Assembly: GCF_004006015.1 (NCBI RefSeq)
Contig: NZ_CP034766.1
Coordinates: 186,001 to 250,000 of the forward strand
From: Rhodococcus sp. X156
Lineage (GTDB): Bacteria; Actinomycetota; Actinomycetes; Mycobacteriales; Mycobacteriaceae
Direction: 5' to 3'
Length of the DNA stretch: 64,000 nucleotides
In this document: positions 50,824 through 59,754 of the stretch, piece by piece
How the letters are laid out: the number at the start of each line of letters is the position of its first letter
Numbering within the stretch: the first letter of the stretch is position 1
Translations under genes and position numbers: made by a program
Notes under the pieces: model-generated
Databases searched by the model: none
What the model was told of the DNA's origin: nothing
Seen by the model: only the letters and a program-made list of their open reading frames with translations

Positions 50824-51333
50824 ATGAACTCGCGCACCGCTGCCGCCCTCGGGCTCAACGCGCTGTACCTGGCCTCGCAGACGTTCATCGGCCGCCGCCT
50901 GGGTCCGATGACCAAGGACCTGTTCCGGCTGCAGCTGACCACCTCGGCGCCCACGTTCCGGTCCATCGTGGACGGCTGGGACGAGGGGCAGCTGGCGCGC
51001 TACCGCTCGCACCTGCCGCCGGACATGGTGCACCCGGTGATCTACGGCTGCAGCCTCACCGCCAGCACGCTCAAGCTGGACGAGCTGGTGGCGCTGCCAC
51101 CGCGGGTGCGCACGGCGCTGCTGGTGGCGCCGTGGGTGGCCGCGGCCTGCGACTACGCGGAGAACGTGGCGCACCTGTACCTGCTCGACCACCGCGAGGC
51201 AATAACCCCGCCGGTGATCACCGCGACCGGCGTGGCCAGCACCACCAAGTGGGCGTTGGCCGGGTCCTGCGTGGTGACCCTGGCCGCGGGGTACGCCCGC
51301 GCCGGGTGGCGGGCGGCGCACAGCAGCCGGTGA
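50824..51333 (+). CDS. Hypothetical membrane-associated protein
   Basis: A 169-residue protein without a recognised family. It has an N-terminal hydrophobic patch (AAALGLNALYLASQTFI), a central polar region with TSAPTFRSIVDGWDEGQLARYRSHLPPDMVHPVIYG, and two C-terminal hydrophobic segments (ALLVAPWVAAACDYAENVA, then ALAGSCVVTLAAGYA). CAGGGT six bases before the ATG could serve a leaderless transcript. Confidence 0.5.
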   Translation: MNSRTAAALGLNALYLASQTFIGRRLGPMTKDLFRLQLTTSAPTFRSIVDGWDEGQLARYRSHLPPDMVHPVIYGCSLTASTLKLDELVALPPRVRTALLVAPWVAAACDYAENVAHLYLLDHREAITPPVITATGVASTTKWALAGSCVVTLAAGYARAGWRAAHSSR

Positions 51334-51364
51334 CGGCTGGTGCCGGCCGATTGGGACGCGGCGC

Positions 51365-51545
51365 TCAGGTTCGCCGGCCGCTGGGCGATGGGAACGGTGA
51401 GCTCCTCGTCGGAGGTGAAGACCTCCGGGGGTCGTGGACAGGGGCTGCCGAGGCGGACACGTGCCGCTGGCGACCTGCTTCCCGCTGCCGGCGTGCACGC
51501 CGACGGCTGCCCCACCGTGCGAGGACGCCTGCTGGGCAAGCGTGG
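51365..51545 (+). promoter_or_regulatory. Candidate c-di-AMP (ydaO/yuaA-type) riboswitch leader
   Basis: The 227-base untranslated stretch before the NlpC/P60 gene holds elements recalling the ydaO consensus: GCCGGCCGCTG, then GGGAACGGTGAGC, a hairpin containing GGAGGTGAAGACC, and later CCGAGGC and GCTGGCGACC. Actinobacterial c-di-AMP riboswitches commonly precede cell-wall hydrolase genes. The match is by eye and incomplete. An ordinary structured leader is possible. Confidence 0.4.
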
Positions 51546-51560
51546 AAGGAAACACTGCAG

Positions 51561-52700
51561 ATGGGTCTCACCGACCGCCTGCGCAGCGTGGCGGTGCTGG
51601 CCGCCGTCGCTGCCGCGACCGTGACGGGAGCCGGGCTCCAGCCCGCGGCGGCGCAGGTCGCACCGGCGTGCCAGCCCTACGGGGCCATCGGCGCCTACTG
51701 GCAGGGCGTGGGAGCGGAGAGGTCGTTCCTCGGCACCTGCACCAAGGACGAGCACGCGGTGCCCGGTGGGCGGGCCACCGGCTTTGGCGGAGGCACCGTC
51801 TACTGGAGCGCGGTCACCGGGGCGCACAGCGTCAAGGGCCTGATCCGGGACGGCTACACCGCCGCCGGAGCCACCGGCTCGTTCCTGGGCTTCCCCACCA
51901 CCGACGAGGCCTTCACCCCGCGCGTCTTCGGGGCGTTCAACCACTTCCAGGGCGGCAGCCTGTACTGGTCGCCGGGCACCGGGGTCCGCGAGGTGCACGG
52001 CTCCATCCGGGACAAGTGGGCCGCGCTTGGTTGGGAGGGCGGCGCGCTCGGGTTCCCCACCACCGGCGAGGCCGGCACCCCCACCAAGGCGGGCGCGTTC
52101 AACCACTTCCAGGGCGGCAGCATCTACTGGTCGCCGGCCACCGGTGCGCACGAGGTGCGCGGCGCCATTCGCGAGCGGTGGGCCGGGCTGGGCTGGGAGA
52201 CCAGCGCGCTGGGTTTCCCCACCAGCGACGAGTACGTGGTGGCCGAGGGGCGGCGCACCGACTTCCAGGGCGGGTCGGTCATCTGGACCGCGGCCAGCAA
52301 CACCACCCGGGTGGTGGGTGCGGCCGCCACCCCCAGCCCCCCGCCGGCGGCTGAGTCCAAGGGCAAGCGCGCCCTGGCCGTCGCGCACACCAAGCTGGGC
52401 GCCCGCTACGTGTGGGGCGGCAACGGCCCCACCGTGTTCGACTGCTCGGGGCTGACGTCGTGGGCGTTTCGCCAGGTCGGGGTGACGCTGCCGCGGGTGG
52501 CGGCCGACCAGGCCAAGGTGGGCACCTACGTGGACAAGAGCAACCTGCAGGCCGGCGACCTGGTGTTCTTCTACAGCCCGGTCACGCACGTCGGCATCTA
52601 CGACGGCAACGGCAACGTGCTCAACGCCCCGACCGAGGGCCAGGGCGTGCAGTACACGCCGATCAAGTACCTGCCCTACACCACGGCCCGCCGGATGTGA
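51561..52700 (+). CDS. Secreted LGFP-repeat NlpC/P60 peptidoglycan hydrolase
   Basis: A 379-residue exported protein. After a signal peptide (about 1-31, ending PAAA) come four LGFP-type repeats of about 54 residues (e.g. ALGFPTTGE...FNHFQGGSIYWS), thought to hold the protein in the mycolic/arabinogalactan cell wall. A short Pro-Ser linker leads to an NlpC/P60 domain with catalytic Cys in VFDCSGLTSW, His in THVGIYDG and a polar Asn in VLNAP. It should cut peptide stems of peptidoglycan during growth or division. AAGGA precedes the ATG by about ten bases. A possible c-di-AMP riboswitch lies upstream. Confidence 0.88.
   Translation: MGLTDRLRSVAVLAAVAAATVTGAGLQPAAAQVAPACQPYGAIGAYWQGVGAERSFLGTCTKDEHAVPGGRATGFGGGTVYWSAVTGAHSVKGLIRDGYTAAGATGSFLGFPTTDEAFTPRVFGAFNHFQGGSLYWSPGTGVREVHGSIRDKWAALGWEGGALGFPTTGEAGTPTKAGAFNHFQGGSIYWSPATGAHEVRGAIRERWAGLGWETSALGFPTSDEYVVAEGRRTDFQGGSVIWTAASNTTRVVGAAATPSPPPAAESKGKRALAVAHTKLGARYVWGGNGPTVFDCSGLTSWAFRQVGVTLPRVAADQAKVGTYVDKSNLQAGDLVFFYSPVTHVGIYDGNGNVLNAPTEGQGVQYTPIKYLPYTTARRM
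51933..52137 (+). repeat. Internal direct repeats encoding LGFP units
   Basis: A segment of about 43 bases beginning at 51933 (GCGTTCAACCACTTCCAGGG...) recurs nearly unchanged at 52095, a period of 162 bases or 54 codons. The near-identity at DNA level suggests recent duplication or gene conversion of repeats 2 and 3, while repeats 1 and 4 have diverged. Confidence 0.75.
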
Positions 52701-52712
52701 CGGACCTGCAGA

Positions 52713-52754
52713 AACGACGTGAGCCCCGACCGCTTGGTCGGGGCTCACGTCGTT
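52713..52754. terminator. Bidirectional terminator, 19-bp perfect stem
   Basis: Arms 52713-52731 and 52736-52754 are exact complements around a 4-base GCTT loop. It separates the NlpC/P60 gene from the convergent tRNA-Ser, serving both. Confidence 0.88.
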
Positions 52755-52756
52755 CG

Positions 52757-54317
<1,561 letters not shown>

Positions 54318-54400
54318 CCTGACCGCCTGAGCACCCGGGCCCGGCCGAGGTCACAGCGGCGGTGTGCTGCTGCTGACTGATGGCTGTCAGTGCGCGCCGG

Positions 54401-54406
54401 TACCCT
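54401..54406 (+). promoter_or_regulatory. -10 box for leaderless dnaX transcript
   Basis: TACCCT with a six-base gap to the dnaX GTG at 54413. Confidence 0.55.
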
Positions 54407-54412
54407 CACCCC

Positions 54413-56566
54413 GTGGCCCTCTACCGCAAGTACCGTCCGGCGACCTTTGCCGAGGTCGTCGGCCAGGAGCACGTCACCGAGCCGCTCAGCGTGGCGCTGA
54501 CGTCCGGCCGCATCAACCACGCCTACCTGTTCTCCGGCCCGCGCGGCTGCGGCAAGACGTCCTCGGCCCGCATCCTGGCCCGCTCGCTCAACTGCGAGCA
54601 GGGTCCCACGGCCACCCCGTGCGGGGTCTGCGAGTCCTGCATCGGCCTGGCCCCCGGTGGGGCGGGCACCCTCGACGTGGTGGAGCTCGACGCCGCCAGT
54701 CACGGTGGGGTGGACGACGCCCGCGAGCTGCGCGACCGCGCCTTCTACGCCCCCGCCTCCTCGCGCTACCGCGTCTTCATCGTGGACGAGGCGCACATGG
54801 TCACCACGCAGGGCTTCAACGCGCTGCTGAAGATCGTGGAGGAGCCGCCGGAGCACCTGGTCTTCATCTTCGCCACCACCGAGCCGGAGAAGGTGCTCGC
54901 CACCATCCGCTCGCGCACCCACCACTACCCGTTCCGGCTGCTGCCCCCGGCCACCATGCGTGGTCTGCTGGAGCGGATCTGCCAGCAGGAGCAGGTGCAG
55001 GTGGACGCCGCGGTGTACCCGCTGGTGATCCGGGCCGGCGGCGGCTCGCCGCGCGACTCCCTGAGCGTGCTGGACCAGCTGCTGGCCGGGGCCGGACCCG
55101 AGGGCGTCACCTACCAGCGGGCGCTGGCCCTGCTCGGGGTCACTGACGTCGCGCTCATCGACGACGCGGTGGACGCGCTGGCCGCCGACGACGGGGCCGC
55201 GCTGTTCGGCACCGTGCAGACGCTGGTGGACGCCGGGCACGACCCGCGCCGCTTCGCCGTCGACCTGCTCGACCGGGTGCGCGACCTGATCCTGCTGCGC
55301 GCGGTGACCGACGCCGGGGAGCGCGGTCTGGTGGAGGCTCCCGGCGACGTGCTGGAGCGGATGCGCGACGAGGCCGAGCACCTGGGCGGGGCGACCCTCG
55401 CCCGCTACGCCGAGATCATCCACAGCGGACTGGGCGAGATGCGTGGGGCCACCTCCCCGCGGCTGCTGCTCGAGGTGATGTGCGCGCGGATGCTGCTGCC
55501 CTCCGCGTCGGACGCCGAGTCAGCCGTGCTGCACCGCCTGGAGCGGGTGGAGCGGCGCATGGTCATCACCCCGCCCACCGAGGAGACCGACCAGGTCGCC
55601 CCCGCCGAGCCGGCGTTCCAGCGGCCCTCCCGCCGCGTCGAGCCGGCCGCCGCGCCCGCTCCCGCCGCCGCGCCGGCTCCCGCTCCTGCGCCTGCGGCCG
55701 CCGAGCCCGAGCCTGCGGTGGCCGAGCGTCCGGTCGCCGCGCCCGCACCGGCGGCCGCCCCGCAGCCGGCTGCCGTGCGCCGCCCCGAGCCGGCAGCCGA
55801 GTCGGCCCCGGCCGTGCCCCGGCAAGCGCCCACGCCACCGGCAGCCCCACCACCGGCAGCCCAGGCCAAGCAGGCGCAGCCCCCGGCCGCACCCGAGCGC
55901 CGGGCACCCGCCCCAGCACCCGCCGCCCCAGCCCCCGCCGCGCCAGCACCGGAGGCGCCCGCGGCTACCGGTCCGGTGGCCGGGCAGCCCGACGCCGCCA
56001 CCGTGCGCACCGTGTGGTCGGAGGTCCGCTCCGCCGTCCGGGAGCGCAGCCGCACCACCGAGGTGATGCTCTCCAGCGCCACCGTGCGCCGCCTGGACGG
56101 CAACACCCTGGTGCTCGGCCACGACTCCGCGCCGCTGGCCAAGCGGCTCACCGAGTCCCGCAACTCCGCGGTGGTCTCCGCGGCCCTGCGCGACGTGCTG
56201 GGGGTCGACTGGGTGGTGGTGTGCGAGACCGGTGGCGAGCCGGCCGCTGCCCCGGCGGCGCCGCCCGCCGCCGCGCAGCGCCAGGCCCCCGCCGCCCCGC
56301 CGCGCTTCACCCGTCCCTCCGGTGGCTCCACCGGGCAGGCGGCGCCGGCCGACGAGGTGCCGCTGCCCGACGGCCCGAGCGACCCCGACGACCCCGACGA
56401 CGCAGGGCGCCACGCCCCGGAGCCCGAGCCGCTGGACGAGGAGGCGATGCTCGCCGAGGCCGCCAGCGGCGACCTGGGTGACCCGGCCGGCCGACGTGAC
56501 CCCGAGGAGGTCGCCCTGGAGCTGCTGGCCGCCGAGCTGGGTGCCCGCCCGCTCGACCCCCGCTGA
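54413..56566 (+). CDS. dnaX: DNA polymerase III subunits gamma and tau
   Basis: A 717-residue clamp-loader ATPase. The N-terminal AAA+ domain starts VALYRKYRPATFAEVVGQEHV; Walker A is SGPRGCGKTSS (41-51), the zinc finger uses Cys61, 70, 73 and 76, and Walker B is FIVDEAHMVT. Domains II-III follow to about residue 370. A long Ala/Pro-rich linker (about 55,620-55,990) leads to a C-terminal tau-like region. No slippery heptamer is visible, so a short gamma form by frameshift is not predicted. GTG at 54413 is preferred because of the leaderless -10 box. Confidence 0.93.
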   Translation: MALYRKYRPATFAEVVGQEHVTEPLSVALTSGRINHAYLFSGPRGCGKTSSARILARSLNCEQGPTATPCGVCESCIGLAPGGAGTLDVVELDAASHGGVDDARELRDRAFYAPASSRYRVFIVDEAHMVTTQGFNALLKIVEEPPEHLVFIFATTEPEKVLATIRSRTHHYPFRLLPPATMRGLLERICQQEQVQVDAAVYPLVIRAGGGSPRDSLSVLDQLLAGAGPEGVTYQRALALLGVTDVALIDDAVDALAADDGAALFGTVQTLVDAGHDPRRFAVDLLDRVRDLILLRAVTDAGERGLVEAPGDVLERMRDEAEHLGGATLARYAEIIHSGLGEMRGATSPRLLLEVMCARMLLPSASDAESAVLHRLERVERRMVITPPTEETDQVAPAEPAFQRPSRRVEPAAAPAPAAAPAPAPAPAAAEPEPAVAERPVAAPAPAAAPQPAAVRRPEPAAESAPAVPRQAPTPPAAPPPAAQAKQAQPPAAPERRAPAPAPAAPAPAAPAPEAPAATGPVAGQPDAATVRTVWSEVRSAVRERSRTTEVMLSSATVRRLDGNTLVLGHDSAPLAKRLTESRNSAVVSAALRDVLGVDWVVVCETGGEPAAAPAAPPAAAQRQAPAAPPRFTRPSGGSTGQAAPADEVPLPDGPSDPDDPDDAGRHAPEPEPLDEEAMLAEAASGDLGDPAGRRDPEEVALELLAAELGARPLDPR

Positions 56567-56573
56567 GCGGCGG

Positions 56574-56624
56574 GCCGAGCGGACCCTCGCGCCGAGCGGT
56601 CCGGCAGGCCGAGCGGGCCGTCAG
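56574..56624. repeat. Three tandem 17-bp units between dnaX and the S9 peptidase gene
   Basis: GCCGAGCGG starts at 56574, 56591 and 56608, each followed by a variable 8-base tail, giving three 17-bp units. They lie between the convergent stops of dnaX and the peptidase gene and overlap the latter's stop codon. They may also pair partly (CGGACC/GGTCCG) as a weak terminator. Confidence 0.7.
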
Positions 56625-58426
56625 GCCAGGTGCTTGGCCAGGAACTCCACCGCGCGCGGGTAGGCGTCCATCCGGTTCACCCGCTTGGCCAGCCCGTGAC
56701 CCTCGTCGGGGTACACCAGCAGGTCGCACTCCACCCCACGGGTGGTCAGCGCGTCGTGCAGCTGCTCAGCCTCGCTGAGCGGCACCCGGGGGTCGTTGGC
56801 CCCGTGGATGACCAGCAGCGCGGCCTGGATGTCGTCGATGCGGCTCAGCGGTGACGCCTGCTCGAGGAACTCGCGGTCGTGCTCCAGCGTCCCGTACTCG
56901 CGCTCCCGCGCCGCCCGCCGGTACGGCGAGGTGTTCTCCAGGAAGGTCACCAGCGAGGACATGCCCACGATGTCCACGCCGGCGCGCCAGCGCTCGGGCT
57001 GGAACGCGCACCCGGCCAGCACCATGTAGCCGCCGTAGGACCCGCCGTAGAGCGCGGCCCGAGCCGGGTCGCAGTCCACGGTGGGCAACCAGTCGTGGAT
57101 CGCGCCGAGGTCGGCCACCGAGTCCAGCCGCAGGCGCACGTCGTCCAGCGACACCCAGCGCTTGCCGTAGCCGGCCGAGCCGCGCACGTTGGGCACCACC
57201 ACGGTGTGCCCGGCGGCGGTCAGCGCCACGATGACGGGACTGAACAGCGGGCGGCTCTGCCCCTCCGGGCCGCCGTGCACCACCAGCACCGCTGAGCCGG
57301 CCAGCGCCGTCCGTGCCGTCGGGGGATAGGTGAAGCAGGGGATCTGCTCGCCGTCGGCGGCTGGGACCCGGTGCACCTGCGGCACCGACACCGGCCCGTC
57401 CAGCGCGGCACCGGAGTCGGTGAGCGCACGGATCTCCGCGGTCGCCACGTCCAGCACCAGCACGTCACCGGGCACCGACGGCGCCGCCAGCGACAGCACC
57501 ACCGTCGCCCCGTCCGGGCTGAACCGCGGATCGGGGTAGGGCGAGGTGACCACGCCCGGGGTGGGCAGGGCCAGGTCGCGCAGGTGCTCGCCGGTGCGCC
57601 CGTCGTGCAGCGCCAGCTCGCTCCAGCCCTCGGCGTTGCGCTCCACCAGCAGGGTGGCGCCGTCGGGGGACAGCCAGCCGGTCAGCTCGTGGTCGTCGTC
57701 GGTCACCAGCCACGTCAACCGCTCGTCGTGCACGTCGTAGCGGGCGAGGGCGGCCAGGTCCCGGCCGTGGTTGCTGGTGAGCACGAAGCCCGAGGAGTCC
57801 GGCAGCCAGTGGGCGTTCTCGTAGGCCGCGTGCTCGTCGGCGGCGGTGAGCGCCCGCACCCGCTGGTCGGCGGTGACGGCCAGGCTGTCCACCAGCACCA
57901 GCTGGGTGGACACCGGCTGCGCCCCCACCAGCAGCACCAGGGTGTAGCGGGAGTCCGGCGACACCGCCACCGAGGAGACGTTGCCACCGCCGGAGTAGAC
58001 GACCTCCTCGACGCCGCTGCTGACGTTGCGCAGCACCACCTCGAAGTCCACCCCGTTGCCGCGGTTGGTCCGGTAGACCACCCGTCCGGGCAGCACCCCG
58101 GCCAGGGAGTGGATGTAGTCCGGGTCGTGCACCAGCGGCGTCAGTCCGAGGCTCCCGTCCTCCCACGCACGGTCGGGGTGCAGCAACGACAGCTGGGCAC
58201 GCTCGTTGCCGCCGTCGTCGTGCTGCACCACGATGGTGCGCTCCCCGGGCAGGTACCGCCCCGAGCACGACCCGGGCAGGTCGGTGAGCACGGTGGGCGG
58301 GCCGTCCGGCGACAGCTCCACCAGCTGGACCGACCCGGAGTCGTCCCAGCCGGCCAGCACGCGGCCGGAGTCGTCGACGTCGAAAGCCCGCCAGGTCCTG
58401 ACGTCGAGCAGCTCGGTGATCTGCAC
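56621..58426 (-). CDS. S9 family prolyl-oligopeptidase-like peptidase
   Basis: A 601-residue serine peptidase. The N-terminal two-thirds is a beta-propeller-like region with recurring SPDG/SPDSRY motifs. The C-terminal hydrolase domain has GGSYGGYM (nucleophile Ser), HGANDPRVP (Asp) and DEGHGLAKR (His). No signal peptide is seen, so it is cytoplasmic. It would trim short peptides, or act as an acylaminoacyl peptidase. The GTG start is only three bases after the methyltransferase stop, so it is co-transcribed with the lipid pair. Confidence 0.85.
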   Translation of the reverse strand: MQITELLDVRTWRAFDVDDSGRVLAGWDDSGSVQLVELSPDGPPTVLTDLPGSCSGRYLPGERTIVVQHDDGGNERAQLSLLHPDRAWEDGSLGLTPLVHDPDYIHSLAGVLPGRVVYRTNRGNGVDFEVVLRNVSSGVEEVVYSGGGNVSSVAVSPDSRYTLVLLVGAQPVSTQLVLVDSLAVTADQRVRALTAADEHAAYENAHWLPDSSGFVLTSNHGRDLAALARYDVHDERLTWLVTDDDHELTGWLSPDGATLLVERNAEGWSELALHDGRTGEHLRDLALPTPGVVTSPYPDPRFSPDGATVVLSLAAPSVPGDVLVLDVATAEIRALTDSGAALDGPVSVPQVHRVPAADGEQIPCFTYPPTARTALAGSAVLVVHGGPEGQSRPLFSPVIVALTAAGHTVVVPNVRGSAGYGKRWVSLDDVRLRLDSVADLGAIHDWLPTVDCDPARAALYGGSYGGYMVLAGCAFQPERWRAGVDIVGMSSLVTFLENTSPYRRAAREREYGTLEHDREFLEQASPLSRIDDIQAALLVIHGANDPRVPLSEAEQLHDALTTRGVECDLLVYPDEGHGLAKRVNRMDAYPRAVEFLAKHLA

Positions 58427-58429
58427 GGG

Positions 58430-59749
58430 CTAACCGCTCCACCACGGGCGCAGCGGCACGGCCGCGTCGCCCTTCTCGCCGACCTTGACCGCCAGCACCT
58501 GGTGCAGCTGCACCACGTTGCGCTCGAAGCCGAGCCGGGACCCGGCCATGTACAGCCCCCACAGCTTGGCGGTGCCCTCGCCGACCTCGGCCACGCACTC
58601 GTCCCAGTGCTCCACCAGGTTGCGGTTCCAGTCGCGCAGGGTCAGCCCGTAGTGCTCCCGCAGGTTCTCCTCGTGGCGCACCTCCAGGCCGACGTCCTGG
58701 ATCTCGCTGATGATGGTGCCCGAGCCGATCAGCTCGCCGTCGGGGAAGACGTAGCGGTCGATGAACTGGCCGGTCTTCACTCGCCGGTCGTTGTGCGGGC
58801 GGGTGATGCAGTGGTTGAGCAGGCGTCCGCCCGGGCGCAGCGTGTCGCGCAGGGTGGCGAAGTAGGCCGGGTACTGGTCGATGCCGATGTGCTCGGTGAG
58901 GCCGATGGAGGAGATGGCGTCGAAGCCGGTCTCGGGCACGTCGCGGTAGTCCATGAACCGCACCTCGGCCAGCTCGGTCAGCCCCTCGGCCGCGATCGCC
59001 TCGCGCGCCCACTGCGCCTGCTGGGCGGACAGCGTGGCACCGATGGCGTGCACGCCGCGGCGGGCCGCGAAGCGCACCATGCCGCCCCAGCCGCAGCCGA
59101 TGTCCAGCAGCCGCATGCCGGGCTGCAGGCCGAGCTTGTCGAAGACCAGCTGGTACTTGGCTTCCTGGGCGTCCTCCAGCGAGGTCTGCGGGGTGGCGTA
59201 GGTGGCGCAGGTGTAGGTCATGGACGGGCCCAGGACGTGCTCGTAGAAGGCGTTGGAGACGTCGTAGTGCTTGCGGATCGCCTCGGCGTCGCGGGTCCTG
59301 GAGTGCCGCAGCCCGTTGGCGATGCGCCGCCAGCGCGGCAAGGTCTCCTGTGGCGGCGGGGCCACCGGCTTGAGCAGCTCCCAGCCCAGCGACCGGGTGA
59401 TCTGCGCGAGCACGGCGGGCGAGGGGCGCTGCAGCTTGACGTCGTCCATCATCGTGCGCAGCACGGGGTAGGGATCACCCGGGTGCACGCCGCTGATCTG
59501 CAGGTCGCCGGCGATGTAGGCGCGGACCATGCCCAGGTCGCCGGGTGCGGTGGCGAGGTAGGTGGTGCCGCGCGGGGCGGTCAGGTGCAGCCCGATCTCG
59601 GCGTTCTCGGGTCCGGTGGCGCTGCCGTCGTAGGCGGTGAAGCGCACCGGGACCCGTCCGTCGGCCAGGGTCTCGACGATGTCGGCGAGGTTCATCTTCG
59701 GTGCAGGCGTCCGGTGCGACCGGACCGGGGGCTTCCGCAAGGTGGTCAT
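58430..59749 (-). CDS. SAM-dependent fatty acyl methyltransferase (CFA-synthase-like; TmsB/BfaB/Rv3720-like)
   Basis: A 439-residue cyclopropane-fatty-acid-synthase family protein: HYDVSNAFYEHVLGPSMTYTCA (161-182) for lipid/bicarbonate binding and LLDIGCGWGG (214-223) for S-adenosylmethionine. In relatives it methylates the double bond of oleoyl-phospholipid to a 10-methylene chain, which the partner flavoprotein reduces, giving 10-methylstearate (tuberculostearic acid). The pairing with a Rv3719-like gene and position next to dnaX support this over plain cyclopropanation. ATG at 59749 lies five bases after the upstream stop. Confidence 0.82.
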   Translation of the reverse strand: MTTLRKPPVRSHRTPAPKMNLADIVETLADGRVPVRFTAYDGSATGPENAEIGLHLTAPRGTTYLATAPGDLGMVRAYIAGDLQISGVHPGDPYPVLRTMMDDVKLQRPSPAVLAQITRSLGWELLKPVAPPPQETLPRWRRIANGLRHSRTRDAEAIRKHYDVSNAFYEHVLGPSMTYTCATYATPQTSLEDAQEAKYQLVFDKLGLQPGMRLLDIGCGWGGMVRFAARRGVHAIGATLSAQQAQWAREAIAAEGLTELAEVRFMDYRDVPETGFDAISSIGLTEHIGIDQYPAYFATLRDTLRPGGRLLNHCITRPHNDRRVKTGQFIDRYVFPDGELIGSGTIISEIQDVGLEVRHEENLREHYGLTLRDWNRNLVEHWDECVAEVGEGTAKLWGLYMAGSRLGFERNVVQLHQVLAVKVGEKGDAAVPLRPWWSG

Positions 59750-59754
59750 CTGTC

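Noticed and set aside
51933-52262. Regularly spaced repeats considered as a CRISPR-like array
   Set aside because: The period is 54 codons, the units are in frame, and the protein repeats are LGFP motifs. No spacer-repeat architecture or cas genes are present.
55620-55990. Repetitive Ala/Pro coding stretch in dnaX considered as a separate repeat element or frameshift
   Set aside because: It is in frame throughout and fits the flexible linker usual in actinobacterial DnaX. No slippery heptamer is present.
56574-56624. 17-bp units considered as a CRISPR or integration site
   Set aside because: The units are too short, directly tandem without spacers, and have no integrase or cas gene nearby.
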